A stretch of 47,722 bases of DNA from Candidatus Shapirobacteria bacterium (GTDB lineage Bacteria > Patescibacteriota > Microgenomatia > UBA12405), in assembly GCA_003542615.1 (NCBI GenBank), contig DPKG01000014.1, positions 108,802 through 156,523 of the forward strand, in the 5' to 3' direction. Position numbers and translations under genes: made by a program. This document shows positions 16,284-23,654 of the stretch, piece by piece (position 1 is the first letter of the stretch; every line of letters starts with the position of its first letter). Under the pieces are notes generated by a model that saw only the letters and a program-made list of their open reading frames with translations, did not search any database and had not been told where the DNA came from.

Positions 16284-17306
16284 ATGATGACCAAGATAGC
16301 ATTATTTTATGGAGGGAAGATTACTAAGCATTTGGTGTTGGTGCGTCAGGCGGCTCGAGATATGGGAGTGGATTTGCAATTGATTTCTTATAATCAAGTT
16401 TGTTTTGACACCGAAAATGGGGAAATTAAAATAAGAACAAAATCCCTCGAAGAAGGAGATTGGGTGGATATAAATGGTTTTGATGTAGTGTTTTTTAGGA
16501 CAACGGGAAAACACGGAGAAGAGGTGGATTTGGTGGTGGAGGAGATAAGGAAGGGAGGCGGGAAGGCTGTAATAGTGGATCCGATAGTAAAATTTGGAAA
16601 ACCGAGTTATGCCTGTAAAGCCTGGCAAATGTTGAAGTTGAAGGAGGCGGGGATAGATGTGCCAAAAAGTGTTTACGGGAGTTTGTGGTATTTGTTTGAT
16701 TATATGAAGAATCAAGAGAATCTTTCTAGCAACAATTTTTCTTCGCTTCATGATCGTGATGTCATTGGGCTTCAGAAAAATATTGCTTCGAAAGATTCTG
16801 ACAATTCTCAATTTAATTTTCCGGTAATAATAAAGGGAAGTAGTGGAGACAGAGGGACAAGAGTATTTAAGGCTGATAATTTGGAGGAATTGGAGGAGTT
16901 GGTGAGAAATTTGAGAAAGTCGGAGACGGAGGAGGGGAAAAGATATATGTTGCAGGAATATATAGAAAACGATGGGGATTATAGAATATTGGTGTTGGGT
17001 AAAAAGGTGTTGGGGGTGATGAAAAGATCTTCACAAAGTAAAGATGAGTTTAAAAACAATTATAGTGTGGGCGGAAAGGTGGAAGTAGCAGATTTGCCGG
17101 AAGAGATTAAGCAGTTGGCGGTGAAGGCGGCTGAGGTGTGCGGGTTGTGGGTGGCGGGAGTGGATGTGGCTTTTCGTAATTTTGACAAATTAAGACCGGT
17201 AATTTGGGAGGTGAATAAAGGTCCTCAGTTTAAAGGGTTTATGGAAGCGACGGGGATTGATGTACCCAAAGAAATAGTTAAATTTTTAGTAAGTTTAAAA
17301 AAATGA
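16284..17306 (+). CDS. RimK-like ATP-grasp ligase with an in-frame hairpin insertion
   Basis: A 340-residue protein. The N-terminal pre-ATP-grasp domain (MTKIALFYGGKITKHLVLVR) is followed by an ATP-grasp with VIIKGSSGDRGTRVF, MLQEYIENDGDYRILVLGKK, MKRSSQSKDEFKNNYSVGGK and the C-terminal WEVNKGPQFKGFMEATGID. It is presumably an amino acid or peptide ligase. It is paralogous to 17495-18415 but carries about 30 extra residues (about 145-172, including SSLHDRDVIGLQKNIASKD) just before the strand FPVIIKG. That insertion is encoded by a copy of the dispersed hairpin element found at 17316-17391 and 36415-36492. The frame is kept, and the site is a loop, so the enzyme may still work. Confidence 0.85.
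   Translation: MMTKIALFYGGKITKHLVLVRQAARDMGVDLQLISYNQVCFDTENGEIKIRTKSLEEGDWVDINGFDVVFFRTTGKHGEEVDLVVEEIRKGGGKAVIVDPIVKFGKPSYACKAWQMLKLKEAGIDVPKSVYGSLWYLFDYMKNQENLSSNNFSSLHDRDVIGLQKNIASKDSDNSQFNFPVIIKGSSGDRGTRVFKADNLEELEELVRNLRKSETEEGKRYMLQEYIENDGDYRILVLGKKVLGVMKRSSQSKDEFKNNYSVGGKVEVADLPEEIKQLAVKAAEVCGLWVAGVDVAFRNFDKLRPVIWEVNKGPQFKGFMEATGIDVPKEIVKFLVSLKK
16717..16799 (+). repeat. Family A hairpin element, copy inside a coding sequence
   Basis: Outer arms AGAATCTTTC (16717-16726) and GAAAGATTCT (16790-16799) pair perfectly. Inner arms TTTTTCT (16736-16742) and AGAAAAA (16774-16780) also pair. The core at 16745-16773 is identical over 29 nt to the copy at 17340-17368. It is translated in frame as a ~28-residue insertion. 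Confidence 0.85.
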
Positions 17307-17315
17307 GACTAATAA

Positions 17316-17391
17316 ACAATCCTTGATAAATTTTTTCGAGCTTCATGATCGTGATGTCATTGGGCTTCGAAAAAACTTATCTGCGGATTGT
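17316..17391 (+). repeat. Family A hairpin element, intergenic copy
   Basis: Arms ACAATCC (17316-17322)/GGATTGT (17385-17391) and GATAA (17325-17329)/TTATC (17377-17381) enclose TTTTTTCGAGC/GCTTCGAAAAAA and the conserved core beginning TTCATGATCGTGATGTC. The outer arms share no sequence with those of the other two copies yet are self-complementary. It lies 10 nt after an ATP-grasp gene. Confidence 0.85.
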
Positions 17392-17420
17392 CAATTATTA
17401 TAAGGATTATTATATATAGT

Positions 17421-17480
17421 ATGACCAGAACCCCGATGCTTGTAGAAGGCTTTAAACGGGACGGCAAATTAATAATTTAA
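17421..17480 (+). CDS. Possible 19-residue peptide between the two ATP-grasp genes
   Basis: ATG 17421 to TAA 17478-17480 encodes MTRTPMLVEGFKRDGKLII. TATATA (17411-17416) lies 4 nt upstream, similar to other starts in the window. The stretch is richer in GC than its AT-rich surroundings. It lies 14 nt before the 17495 gene and between two RimK-like ligases, the place where a small substrate peptide might be expected. It could equally be a leader or a structured 5' UTR (CCCG/CGGG arms at its ends). No family match is claimed. Confidence 0.25.
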   Translation: MTRTPMLVEGFKRDGKLII

Positions 17481-17494
17481 TTTAAATAAATAAG

Positions 17495-18415
17495 ATGCGT
17501 AAAATATTAGTATTGACGATGAGTCAACAACAAAGTAATTATGAGGTTAGTCGATTGGAGGTGGAGGCAGGAAAAAAGGGGGTGGAGATAAATAGGGCGT
17601 TATATAAGGATTTGGAATTTAAATTGGAAAATGGGTTGACCGGAGCGTATGTTAAAGGAGAAAAAATTGAAGAGGAAAATTATGGGGCGGTATGGTTTAG
17701 AGTGGCCGGGACAAAAACAGGGAAATATATAGAAGCCAGAAATTTACTTATTCGGATTTTGAGAAATAAAAATATTTTTGTTACCAATGGACAGAGTTAT
17801 TTGGATTGGTCGAGAATGGGGAAAATATCGCAGTATGGGGTATTTGCTGAGAATGAAATTCCGGTGGTGCCGACCAGGATTTTTTATACAAAGGAACAGA
17901 TATTAAATAGTATGATGATGAGGGAAGCGGAATTGGGTTGGCCGGTGATTACTAAATTTGAAAGGGGGTATCAGGGAAAGAGTGTCAAAAAATTTAAATC
18001 AGAAGAGGAGGTAAGGGAATGGTTAAAGGATAAGGATGAAAAATGGCTGGGGACTTATTTGTGGCAAAGGTATTTACCCAGTAGATGGGATTTGAGGGTG
18101 ATAGTGTTGGGAGGGAAGGTGGTTGGGGCAATGAAGAGATCGGCCTTGGGCTCTGAATTTAGATCAAATTTTTCATTGGGAGGAAAGGTAGAAAAATGGG
18201 ATTTAAGCGAAGATGATGCAAGATTGGCGGAAAAAGTGGCGAGAGTGTGTAAGCTTGATTATTGCGGGGTGGATATTATGAAAGATTCTGTAGAGAAGAA
18301 TGCCAAAAGTTATATCTTGGAAGTAAACAGACAGTGTCAATTTAAGGGGTTTGAAGAGTCAACAGGAATAAATGTAGCCGGATTGGTAGTAGACATATTG
18401 AAAGAAAAGCTTTAA
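17495..18415 (+). CDS. RimK-like ATP-grasp ligase
   Basis: A 306-residue paralogue of the preceding ligase without the hairpin insertion. The N-terminal domain begins MRKILVLTMSQQQSNYEVSR. The ATP-grasp has WPVITKFERGYQGKSVKKF, the adenine/effector segment YLWQRYLPSRWDLRVIVLGG, MKRSALGSEFRSNFSLGGK and the metal-site LEVNRQCQFKGFEESTGIN. Key Asp/Glu/Asn residues of the family appear present. The 188-nt gap from the previous gene contains a hairpin element and a possible short ORF. It is the last enzyme of the 7TM/ATP-grasp cluster and is followed closely by exported dockerin-type proteins, which are possible substrates (inference). Confidence 0.85.
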   Translation: MRKILVLTMSQQQSNYEVSRLEVEAGKKGVEINRALYKDLEFKLENGLTGAYVKGEKIEEENYGAVWFRVAGTKTGKYIEARNLLIRILRNKNIFVTNGQSYLDWSRMGKISQYGVFAENEIPVVPTRIFYTKEQILNSMMMREAELGWPVITKFERGYQGKSVKKFKSEEEVREWLKDKDEKWLGTYLWQRYLPSRWDLRVIVLGGKVVGAMKRSALGSEFRSNFSLGGKVEKWDLSEDDARLAEKVARVCKLDYCGVDIMKDSVEKNAKSYILEVNRQCQFKGFEESTGINVAGLVVDILKEKL

Positions 18416-18424
18416 TATTTTTGT

Positions 18425-19384
18425 ATGAAGCTTGGGAAAATAGTCGGATTTTTTGTTATGTCGATTTTGTTTGGCTTGATGACAGGGGAGGTTGGGGCAG
18501 TGGAGAGTTGTATGTGGTGTGGAACGAGTTGTATAGAAAGAGATCCAAATGTCAGATATAACTGTTTAAGTGTTGAACCACCGGAAGGAAAAGAGTGTTT
18601 GTTGCTTAATAATAGTTGTGTGATTAAAGAGGTGGCAAGTAAGGTAACACCAGTGATAAAACCGGTGGCGACAGGTGTGGTTGGTGAGGCGGGGGTGACT
18701 TGTATGTGGTGTGGAACAAATTGTATCGTTAAGGTCCCGAACGTGAGATATAACTGTGTTGATATTTTGCCTCCGGAGGGACAGGAATGTGTTGCAGTAA
18801 ATAATAGTTGTGTAATTAAGATGAGTAGGGTGACACCAGTGGTAAAGCCAGTGATTTCAGGTAGCGTCAGTTGTTTTAAGTGTCAAAACGGAGCTTTGCT
18901 TGGTCATAATTTGGGAAATGCAAATTGTGATGGTACCGTGGACAGGTCTGATTATGGATTTTGGAAAAATGAATTTATGCTTCAAAAACGGGGTTTGGTG
19001 GAAAATACGAAATTTATGGCTGATTTTAATTGTGACGGGAAGACGAATATGAGAGATTTTGCAATTTGGAAGGTGGGTTATTTGGTGTCAAGATTTAAAG
19101 CAGTGGTGACATCAGCAATTTCACCGGCAGCGAGCGGGGTGATAAAGAATCCGACAATAATTCCTAAAAATACTCCAATATCGACCCCAAAGATATTACC
19201 GGTGATAACTGAGGTGGTGAAAGTTCCGACGATAAGTCCAAAAATTATTCCCGGAGTTACTTGTGTACCAAGGCCGGATTGTTTGGACGCGGCAGTCCCC
19301 TGTAAATTAGTAGAGCCGGCGGATGGTTGGTGTCCTAAATCGATAGTTACAACAGGACCGGTTATAGATGTTAAAAATGATTAG
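18425..19384 (+). CDS. Secreted Cys-rich protein with duplicated module and dockerin-like domain
   Basis: A 319-residue protein. The signal peptide (IVGFFVMSILFGLMTGEVGA) is followed by two copies of a ~40-residue six-Cys module. Both begin CMWCGT-[SN]-CI, contain PNVRYNC and end NNSCVIK, and each is followed by a Val/Pro linker (VTPV-[IV]-KPV). A dockerin-type F-hand pair then follows (NANCDGTVDRSDYGFWKNEF and ADFNCDGKTNMRDFAIWK), a P/T/I-rich linker, and a last Cys-rich motif (CVPRPDCLDAAVPC). Dockerins bind Ca2+ and dock to cohesins; the next two genes encode cohesin-like proteins. The module duplication is recent enough to be obvious. It starts 10 nt after the ATP-grasp gene. Confidence 0.8.
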   Translation: MKLGKIVGFFVMSILFGLMTGEVGAVESCMWCGTSCIERDPNVRYNCLSVEPPEGKECLLLNNSCVIKEVASKVTPVIKPVATGVVGEAGVTCMWCGTNCIVKVPNVRYNCVDILPPEGQECVAVNNSCVIKMSRVTPVVKPVISGSVSCFKCQNGALLGHNLGNANCDGTVDRSDYGFWKNEFMLQKRGLVENTKFMADFNCDGKTNMRDFAIWKVGYLVSRFKAVVTSAISPAASGVIKNPTIIPKNTPISTPKILPVITEVVKVPTISPKIIPGVTCVPRPDCLDAAVPCKLVEPADGWCPKSIVTTGPVIDVKND

Positions 19385-19396
19385 TTTTTTTTTAAA

Positions 19397-20437
19397 ATGA
19401 AAAATTTTTTTAAATTAATTGGCTTATTGATTTTGATAGGGGCTTTGGCGGGAGCAGTTTTTTTGGTTCAAAGAATTCAGGAGACAAGAAGGGGGGCGAC
19501 ATATGGAGGGGTTGATTTGATATTTTTGCCTAGTGATAAAGCATTAAAGAAAGGGGAGAGGTTTACAGTAACAGTCAATTTTGATGCAAAAGAATTTAAG
19601 CCAGCCGGAGTGGATTTGAGAATTAAATATGATCAGACCAGACTAAGAGCGATTGATATTGTACCGGTGGTAAAGGAATCGATTGAGGGATTGGCCTTTT
19701 TTCAAAAATCAGAAGATGTTTTGGATACCAGAATTGATCAGGCTAAAGGATATATATATTTGGCGGGGATAAACATGGAAGAGAGTGAGGCAAAAATGGT
19801 ATCGGTACAAGCTTTGGCTAGGATACATTTTGAGGCAATTGGATCGGGAGGAGTGGCGACGGTGACTTTGGATAGCGGATACAATAATATGATTACCGGT
19901 TTTAGGTCGGACGGTGGTACGGATTTGGATTTGGCTATAAGTGCGATAAAAGTGGGGAAATATACTCTTGAGGGGACGGTGTTGCCAACTAAAACTATTA
20001 CAGTGTTACCGTCAAAGACGGTGACTTTGGTACCGGTATTGACAGGAGTGGTAAAAGTGACGCCGACATTTATAGATGGTTGTCCCAAGATTGTAGTGCC
20101 GGATGGTTGTTATCTGGAGAAAGTTAATTGTATAGATATAGTTGCTCCTTGTTGTCCGGTGTTGAGATGTCCGGGGACGACAGTGAAACCTACCAGTCCG
20201 GTGGCGACGGGGACAGCTAACAAGTGTCAGGTTTGTAGTAATGGAAGAGATAAGTCGAAAGGGGATGCCAATTGTGATGGAGGGGTGGATTTGACAGATT
20301 TTGAATTTTGGAGGTCGGAAATGTTTGATCAGGGAGGATATTTGGGGACAATTAGAAATAATTGGAAGTCTGACTATGATTGTGACGGAAAGGTGACAGT
20401 GTTTGATTTTGAGCAATGGAGAAAAAATAGACAATGA
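19397..20437 (+). CDS. Membrane-anchored cohesin-like/dockerin-like protein
   Basis: A 346-residue protein. An uncleaved N-terminal TM anchor (FFKLIGLLILIGALAGAVFL, then RIQETRRGA) is followed by a cohesin-like beta-sandwich: VDLIFLPSDKALKKGERFTV, AGVDLRIKYDQTRLRAIDI, ALARIHFEAIGSGG. Next come a T/V/P linker, a Cys-rich knot (DGCPKIVVPDGCYLEK) and a dockerin pair GDANCDGGVDLTDFEFW and DYDCDGKVTVFDFEQW. Carrying both cohesin and dockerin suggests chain-forming surface assemblies. Its dockerin is strikingly like that of the distant 33594-34946 protein (EFWRSEMFD vs EVWRSEMFD). It overlaps the next gene by ATGA. Confidence 0.8.
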   Translation: MKNFFKLIGLLILIGALAGAVFLVQRIQETRRGATYGGVDLIFLPSDKALKKGERFTVTVNFDAKEFKPAGVDLRIKYDQTRLRAIDIVPVVKESIEGLAFFQKSEDVLDTRIDQAKGYIYLAGINMEESEAKMVSVQALARIHFEAIGSGGVATVTLDSGYNNMITGFRSDGGTDLDLAISAIKVGKYTLEGTVLPTKTITVLPSKTVTLVPVLTGVVKVTPTFIDGCPKIVVPDGCYLEKVNCIDIVAPCCPVLRCPGTTVKPTSPVATGTANKCQVCSNGRDKSKGDANCDGGVDLTDFEFWRSEMFDQGGYLGTIRNNWKSDYDCDGKVTVFDFEQWRKNRQ

Positions 20438-22086
20438 CAAAGATAAAAACAATATTGTTTATGGTGGTTGGTCTGATGGCATTGGCGGGAGGGGTGGTGT
20501 TGGTGAGAAATGTACAGGAAACAAGGAGGGGGGCATATTTAAGTAAACTTGATTTGAGTGTCTGGCCGGATAGTAAGACTAATATGCAGGTTGGTGAAAA
20601 AGTAACGGCGACAGTAAAAATGGATGCCAAAACTTATCGGATTTCGGCGATTGATTTGAGAATGGGTTTTAATTCTTCGACTTTTGAAGTGGAAAGTATT
20701 GAAATTCAAAATAGTTTTGATAAAAAAATGAAAAATGAAGTGGTAGACGGAAGAATAGTGATTATTGCCGGGAATAGTAATGCTGATGAAACTAAATTAC
20801 CAACAGGAGTATTTGATGTAGCGAAAATTGTCTTTGTGGCTAAGGCGGCAGGAAATTTAAATTTGACCTTACCGGAGTATCAGGTACCGGCAACGCAGTC
20901 CAGCGCAAGCGGTGATAATAAGATGGAAATGAATTTTTTACCGGCCAGTTATAGTGTGGGAGGCGGAGGAGGAGCGAGTACTCCCCCAGTTTCTGAGAAT
21001 TTTGCAACGGCCGATCTGACAATTAATCCGGTAGTGGCGATTTTGAAAAAAGGGGAATCGACTGAGGTGGTGGTGAGGGTGGATGCAAAACAAACCAGAA
21101 TATCAGGGATTAAACTTGATTTGGTTTATACTTCCAATATTATTGATCCTAGTAATCTGGTGACTTCGAGTAGTTTTGATGTGCCAGCGGAATCGGCGGT
21201 AATAGATAAGACAAATAAAAAGATTTCGGTTTATTTGGTGTCGAGTAAGGCGGCTAACAGTTTGCCGACAGGAGTAATTGAGGTAATGAGATTTAAGGTG
21301 ACAGCGGTTAACAGTGGTTTGGTGATATTTAGAGTGAATGATAATTATTTAGTGACAGGCAGTAATCCTAATAGTGATGTTAAGACGGTGGGTTTGAATT
21401 TGGGAACAGGGAGAGTGACGATTGTAGAGACAGCATTGACTCCAGTACCAACGGACAAACCATCACCGACAGATAAACCGACACCGACTGAAATACCACC
21501 GACGGGAGATTATCCGGTGTTGAACTTTAAAATGGCTTTTGAAGGAATGGATGTGAACGGGGGATGTGCTGATGGGTGGCCAGTGACAATAATTGTGTTG
21601 GGGCAAAACGGAGAAAGTAAAACATATCATAATTTGACTTTGCAAAGAGATACGGCAATTAAAGACAGAGCGGTTTACAGAAGGAGTTTGGAGTTGAAAG
21701 GATTTAACCAAACCAGTAATTTGGCAGTATTTATTAAAGGACCGAAGCATTTACAAACAAAATATGGAGTAAATAATCAGACGGCATTTTATAATATGGC
21801 AGGAGGGCAGATTTCGGTGACAAATGATGTAAATAGTTCCATTTGGTATGATTTTTCAAAATATCCATTGTTGCCGGGAGATATTATGGCAGGAAACAGT
21901 GAAGGGCAGGACGGATTGGTTAATGGAATGGACTTTGCCAGAATGAAGGCGTTGGCGATTACCCATGAGACTTGGGGAGAAGGTCAGTTTAGAAATGGAG
22001 ATTTGGATGGGAATTGTCAATATAATTCGAGAGACATAACTTTGTTGAAAAATTCACTAAACGAGAAATTGGATATATTGTATTAG
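20434..22086 (+). CDS. Membrane-anchored protein with two cohesin-like domains and dockerin-like tail
   Basis: A 550-residue protein. Its N-terminal TM anchor (TILFMVVGLMALAGGVVLV, then RNVQETRRGA) resembles that of the previous protein. Two tandem cohesin-like domains follow: one from LDLSVWPDSKTNMQVGEKVT to about residue 175, and a second from ADLTINPVVAILKKGESTEV to about 330. Then come a PT linker (PTDKPSPTDKPTPTEIPP), a beta-rich domain with GGCADGWPVTIIVLGQNGES and a C-terminal dockerin-like region (NSEGQDGLVNGMDFARMK and NGDLDGNCQYNSRDITLLK). It is translationally coupled to the previous gene. Together with 18425 and 19397 it forms a small cohesin/dockerin set. I see no carbohydrate-active domain in it. 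Confidence 0.8.
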   Translation: MTKIKTILFMVVGLMALAGGVVLVRNVQETRRGAYLSKLDLSVWPDSKTNMQVGEKVTATVKMDAKTYRISAIDLRMGFNSSTFEVESIEIQNSFDKKMKNEVVDGRIVIIAGNSNADETKLPTGVFDVAKIVFVAKAAGNLNLTLPEYQVPATQSSASGDNKMEMNFLPASYSVGGGGGASTPPVSENFATADLTINPVVAILKKGESTEVVVRVDAKQTRISGIKLDLVYTSNIIDPSNLVTSSSFDVPAESAVIDKTNKKISVYLVSSKAANSLPTGVIEVMRFKVTAVNSGLVIFRVNDNYLVTGSNPNSDVKTVGLNLGTGRVTIVETALTPVPTDKPSPTDKPTPTEIPPTGDYPVLNFKMAFEGMDVNGGCADGWPVTIIVLGQNGESKTYHNLTLQRDTAIKDRAVYRRSLELKGFNQTSNLAVFIKGPKHLQTKYGVNNQTAFYNMAGGQISVTNDVNSSIWYDFSKYPLLPGDIMAGNSEGQDGLVNGMDFARMKALAITHETWGEGQFRNGDLDGNCQYNSRDITLLKNSLNEKLDILY

Positions 22087-22100
22087 GTAAAAAGTTGAGA

Positions 22101-22129
22101 TTGGCGTTAAAGCAGTGAAATGTTATACT
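22101..22129 (+). promoter_or_regulatory. tRNA-Ile promoter
   Basis: TTGGCG (22101-22106), a 17-nt spacer and TATACT (22124-22129) place transcription start near 22136, 8 nt before the mature tRNA. Confidence 0.6.
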
Positions 22130-22143
22130 ACTTTTACGTTTTT

Positions 22144-22220
22144 GGGTGATTAGCTCAGTTGGTTAGAGCACTGTCCTGATAAGACAGGGGTCGGAGATTC
22201 GAGTTCTCCATCACCCACCA
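22144..22220 (+). tRNA. tRNA-Ile (GAT)
   Basis: A full cloverleaf. Acceptor GGGTGAT pairs with ATCACCC. The anticodon stem CTGTC/GACAG encloses loop CTGATAA, giving anticodon GAT. The T arm is GGAGA-TTCGAGT-TCTCC. The 3' CCA (22218-22220) is encoded. This tRNA usually lies in the 16S-23S spacer; here it stands alone 2.8 kb upstream of the 23S gene. Confidence 0.97.
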
Positions 22221-22262
22221 GTGATTTTTTGGATAGAAAATAGTGTAGTAGAATAGAGAGAG

Positions 22263-22376
22263 ATGAGGTATCAAAAATTAATTAAATTGATGGCTTTGGT
22301 AACAGCGACGGTGATAGTGATATTTGGGAGTTTTGGAAATATGTTGAGGACGGTGAAATTTGGTTTGAGAAAGTAG
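22263..22376 (+). CDS. 37-residue single-TM peptide
   Basis: ATG 22263 to TAG 22374-22376 encodes MRYQKLIKLMALVTATVIVI followed by FGSFGNMLRTVKFGLRK. This is a basic N-terminus, one hydrophobic helix and a basic C-tail. TAGAAT (22249-22254) ends 8 nt upstream, in line with other starts here. No family is recognised. It lies between tRNA-Ile and the GH18-like gene, 13 nt before the latter, with which it may be co-transcribed. Confidence 0.45.
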   Translation: MRYQKLIKLMALVTATVIVIFGSFGNMLRTVKFGLRK

Positions 22377-22389
22377 AATTTGTGGGATA

Positions 22390-23652
22390 ATGAAACAGAT
22401 GAAGACTATGGGGCTAAAAATATTGATTTTGGTTTTGGTGGTATTTTTGGGGGTGGGTTGGTATGAGTGGTTTACAGGCAGATGGCAAATTATTAATCCA
22501 TTATCTAGAAAAAATAAGGTGTCTGAAAATAAAATTGAGGTGGTGGGATTTTTACCAAGTTGGATGGTGGGGAAAACAAGAATTTATGGAGACGAGGTGG
22601 ATAGTCTTATATTTTTGGGGGTGGAAGTAAATAGTGAAGGCGAGTTGGTGTGGGATGTACAGGGTAAAAAGATAAATAATGAAGAATATTTGAAGGTGAA
22701 AAATAATGTGGCAAAAAATGGGGGTAAAAATATATTGGGAATAAAACAATTTGGGGATGATAATTTAGATTTGTTGATTGGTGATAAGGAAAAAAGAGAT
22801 AGGTTGATAAATGAGTTGGAGGGAGTGGTGTTGGCGGGGAATTTTGACGGAGTTAATGTGGATTTTGAATATCAAAGTAGTCCGGTAAAGGTGATGTCGG
22901 ATGATTTTGTGATGTTTTTGGGGGAGCTGAGGGAGGCAAATTTAGGAGAAATTAGTTTGGATGTATTTGCTAATACGGTAATCAAGGGGGAAAAAGAGGG
23001 GTTGGATAAGTTGTTGAATAATTTGGATCAGTTGATAGTAATGGGATATGATTTTCACAGACCAGGGAGTAATTATGCAGGACCGGTGGCACCGATAGGG
23101 TCGGGAATGGGAGAGCCGAGTTTAGGAGATGTGGTAAACAGAATAAATTTAGAGCAGTTGAATAGAAAAAAAATGGTGTTGGCTTTGCCGTTGTATGGAT
23201 ATGAGTGGAGGACAGAGGATGAAAATTATGGTTCGAAGGTGGTGCCGGGATATTCACAGATGGCCAGTTATAAAAGAGCCGGAGATTTGTTGAAGGATGA
23301 AGATTATAAGGTGGTGGACATGAAAGAAGTGGATGTGAAGGATATGAGCGAGTTGGAACCCGGAGTGATTAGGTTATATTTTGATGAAATTGCCAAGAGC
23401 CCATGGATGGTTTACAAGGAAGAAGTAACAAAAACGGAGAGACAGAGAATAAGTAAATATTCAACCAGAACCCGGTTGGTGACGGTTACAAGTGAGGAGT
23501 ATTATCAGATTTATTTTGAAAATTTGGTCAGTATGAAGTATAAGTTTGATTTGATTAAAGAGAATGGTTTGGGAGGGTTGGGATTTTGGGCTTTGGGGTA
23601 TGAGGGGGAGGAAAGTGAAGTGTGGAGAGAACTAGAAAAGATAGTTAATTAG
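22390..23652 (+). CDS. Membrane-anchored GH18-family (chitinase/YaaH-like) glycoside hydrolase
   Basis: A 420-residue protein. An N-terminal TM anchor (GLKILILVLVVFLGVGWYEW) is followed by a GH18 TIM barrel. The first strand is EVVGFLPSWM. The catalytic strand is FDGVNVDFE (residues 152-160), with acid/base Glu at 160 and the preceding Asp at 158; an Asn replaces the middle Asp of the usual DGxDxDxE. MGYDFHRPG matches the conserved MxYD, and GGLGFWALGYEGE matches the final strand. Related proteins cleave chitin or peptidoglycan GlcNAc bonds. With a GATAAT at 22386-22391, Met4 (22399) may be the real start. It is convergent with the DedA-like gene, 2 nt away. Confidence 0.85.
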   Translation: MKQMKTMGLKILILVLVVFLGVGWYEWFTGRWQIINPLSRKNKVSENKIEVVGFLPSWMVGKTRIYGDEVDSLIFLGVEVNSEGELVWDVQGKKINNEEYLKVKNNVAKNGGKNILGIKQFGDDNLDLLIGDKEKRDRLINELEGVVLAGNFDGVNVDFEYQSSPVKVMSDDFVMFLGELREANLGEISLDVFANTVIKGEKEGLDKLLNNLDQLIVMGYDFHRPGSNYAGPVAPIGSGMGEPSLGDVVNRINLEQLNRKKMVLALPLYGYEWRTEDENYGSKVVPGYSQMASYKRAGDLLKDEDYKVVDMKEVDVKDMSELEPGVIRLYFDEIAKSPWMVYKEEVTKTERQRISKYSTRTRLVTVTSEEYYQIYFENLVSMKYKFDLIKENGLGGLGFWALGYEGEESEVWRELEKIVN

Positions 23653-23654
23653 TA

